From: Sphingobium xanthum
GTDB taxonomy: Bacteria; Pseudomonadota; Alphaproteobacteria; Sphingomonadales; Sphingomonadaceae
DNA length: 64,000 nt
Assembly: GCF_019737615.1 (NCBI RefSeq)
Contig: NZ_JAHKKS010000008.1
Location: 1-64,000 of the forward strand
Direction: 5' to 3'
How positions within the stretch are numbered: the stretch's first letter is position 1; each line of letters begins with the position of its first letter. Under the pieces are notes generated by a model that saw only the letters and a list, made by a program, of their open reading frames with translations, made no database searches and was not told the origin of the DNA. Shown one piece after another: positions 63,511 to 64,000 of this stretch. A program made the translations under genes and the position numbers.

Positions 63511-63589
63511 GCGGGCCGGGCCCCTCTGGCGATCGCGCTTCATCGGCGCGTCGTGATGTCGGACCGCATCGAGTGCGCTCGGTGCCGGT
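63511..63589 (+). ncRNA. ybhL-leader-like structured RNA, copy 2
   Basis: A 79-nt element matching 46600-46672: the same first 25 bases, the same GTCGTGATGTCGGACC and the same terminal hairpin with one change that keeps pairing (GCATCGAG/CTCGGTGC). The variable stem is longer here (GATCGCGC/GCGCGTC, one bulge). It lies 66 bases upstream of the zf-TFIIB gene start. Confidence 0.65.
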
Positions 63590-63654
63590 TCAGACGATCC
63601 AATTTCCGCGCCAGCGCCTTCGATTCTGTTCCAGTTTCCATCGGAGGTTTCATC

Positions 63655-63957
63655 GTGTCTTCAGGCCACAACATGCCTTGCCCCAGCTGCGCCGTCCCGC
63701 TCGTGATGAGCGAGCGTCAGGGCGTCGAGATCGACTATTGCCCGCAATGTCGCGGCGTCTGGCTCGATCGCGGCGAGCTCGACAAGATCATCGAGCGCAG
63801 CGGCCGGGATATGGCGCCCGCGTCCCAGCAGACCCGGCAGGCGCCCCCGCCCCAGCAGAGCTATCCGCAGGATTATGCGCAGCAGGGCTATGGCCAGTCG
63901 CAGCACGGCTATCACAAGAAGCGCCGCAAATCGTTCCTGGAAGAGCTGTTCGACTGA
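63655..63957 (+). CDS. zf-TFIIB domain protein
   Basis: The GTG at 63655 has GGAGG eight bases upstream and is preferred over the ATG at 63673; 100 residues. Zinc ligands are C9-x2-C12 (MPCPSC) and C29-x2-C32 (YCPQCRGVWLDRGELD), the zf-TFIIB signature. The C-terminal part is rich in Gln, Tyr and Pro and ends KKRRKSFLEELFD. The function of these small proteins is unknown. It is preceded by the second copy of the ybhL-like leader. Confidence 0.87.
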   Translation: MSSGHNMPCPSCAVPLVMSERQGVEIDYCPQCRGVWLDRGELDKIIERSGRDMAPASQQTRQAPPPQQSYPQDYAQQGYGQSQHGYHKKRRKSFLEELFD

Positions 63958-63966
63958 CGGGAGCCC

Positions 63967-64000
63967 TCAGCCAAGGCTGATCCGCTCCTCGATGCCAATG
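63967..64000 (-). CDS. Possible 3' end of a gene entering from the right edge
   Basis: The minus strand reads IGIEERISLG followed by TGA at 63967-63969. Only ten codons are visible and the call rests on spacing after the zf-TFIIB gene and ordinary codon use. Confidence 0.25.
   Translation of the reverse strand, partial: IGIEERISLG

Overview
The window looks like chromosomal DNA from a member of the Sphingomonadales (Alphaproteobacteria; Sphingomonas, Sphingobium or a close relative). Reasons: high GC with matching codon use, a 1,550-residue NAD-glutamate dehydrogenase, a PEPxxWA-type sorting signal, an Atm1-like ABC exporter close to the sphingomonad type, the argH-lipoprotein-lysA order, an alphaproteobacterial GAAC-N7-GAAC SOS box in front of imuA-imuB-dnaE2, and many short palindromic repeats. 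No plasmid or phage structural module was seen. The only clearly foreign segment is the left edge.

Layout. 1-1940: end of an integrated element, with an IS256-type transposase tail, a gene cut by that IS, and a tyrosine integrase reading away from a tRNA-Thr(CGU) gene at 1944-2019, the likely attachment site. 2-22 kb: PAS protein, gdhB, a periplasmic cyclophilin, dadA behind a tandem glycine riboswitch, an O-methyltransferase, yihY-fabI-aroC-lipoprotein and a broken yjbQ, three Tad-type genes, and a carboxylate/amino-acid symporter next to glutaminase. With gdhB and dadA this gives a cluster for glutamate, glutamine and D-amino acid use. 21-31 kb: an unusual intradiol-dioxygenase-like lipoprotein, an Atm1-like exporter, ribA-xth, lolA, ftsK and an esterase. 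31-46 kb: tfoX-like/GNAT/EamA operon, DUF2200, an old-yellow-enzyme homologue, a class A beta-lactamase, a GFA protein, ispG with an overlapping pentapeptide-repeat gene, an SMP-30 protein, a winged-helix regulator, an unrecognised three-gene unit (44-residue peptide plus two related proteins), a siroheme-type gene, and lysA, a lipoprotein gene and argH.

46-64 kb: TlpA-like lipoprotein, a structured RNA leader and a Bax-inhibitor-1 protein, TerC, a solitary YjhX-like gene, the SOS mutasome imuA-imuB-dnaE2, a triple tail-collar PEPxxWA protein, lldD, MerC-like, ctaA-cutA, rplM-rpsI, an acyltransferase, and a zf-TFIIB protein preceded by a second copy of the same RNA leader.

Points of most interest: (i) the peptide plus two paralogous, cupin-like/HEAT-like proteins at 39607-41550, possibly a peptide-modification locus; (ii) palindromic repeats inserted in frame in two genes of one mutasome operon (imuB and dnaE2); (iii) two copies of a ybhL-like RNA with a compensating variable stem; (iv) a glycine riboswitch in front of dadA; (v) the frameshifted yjbQ. 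All family calls come from reading the translated sequence; no database search was run.
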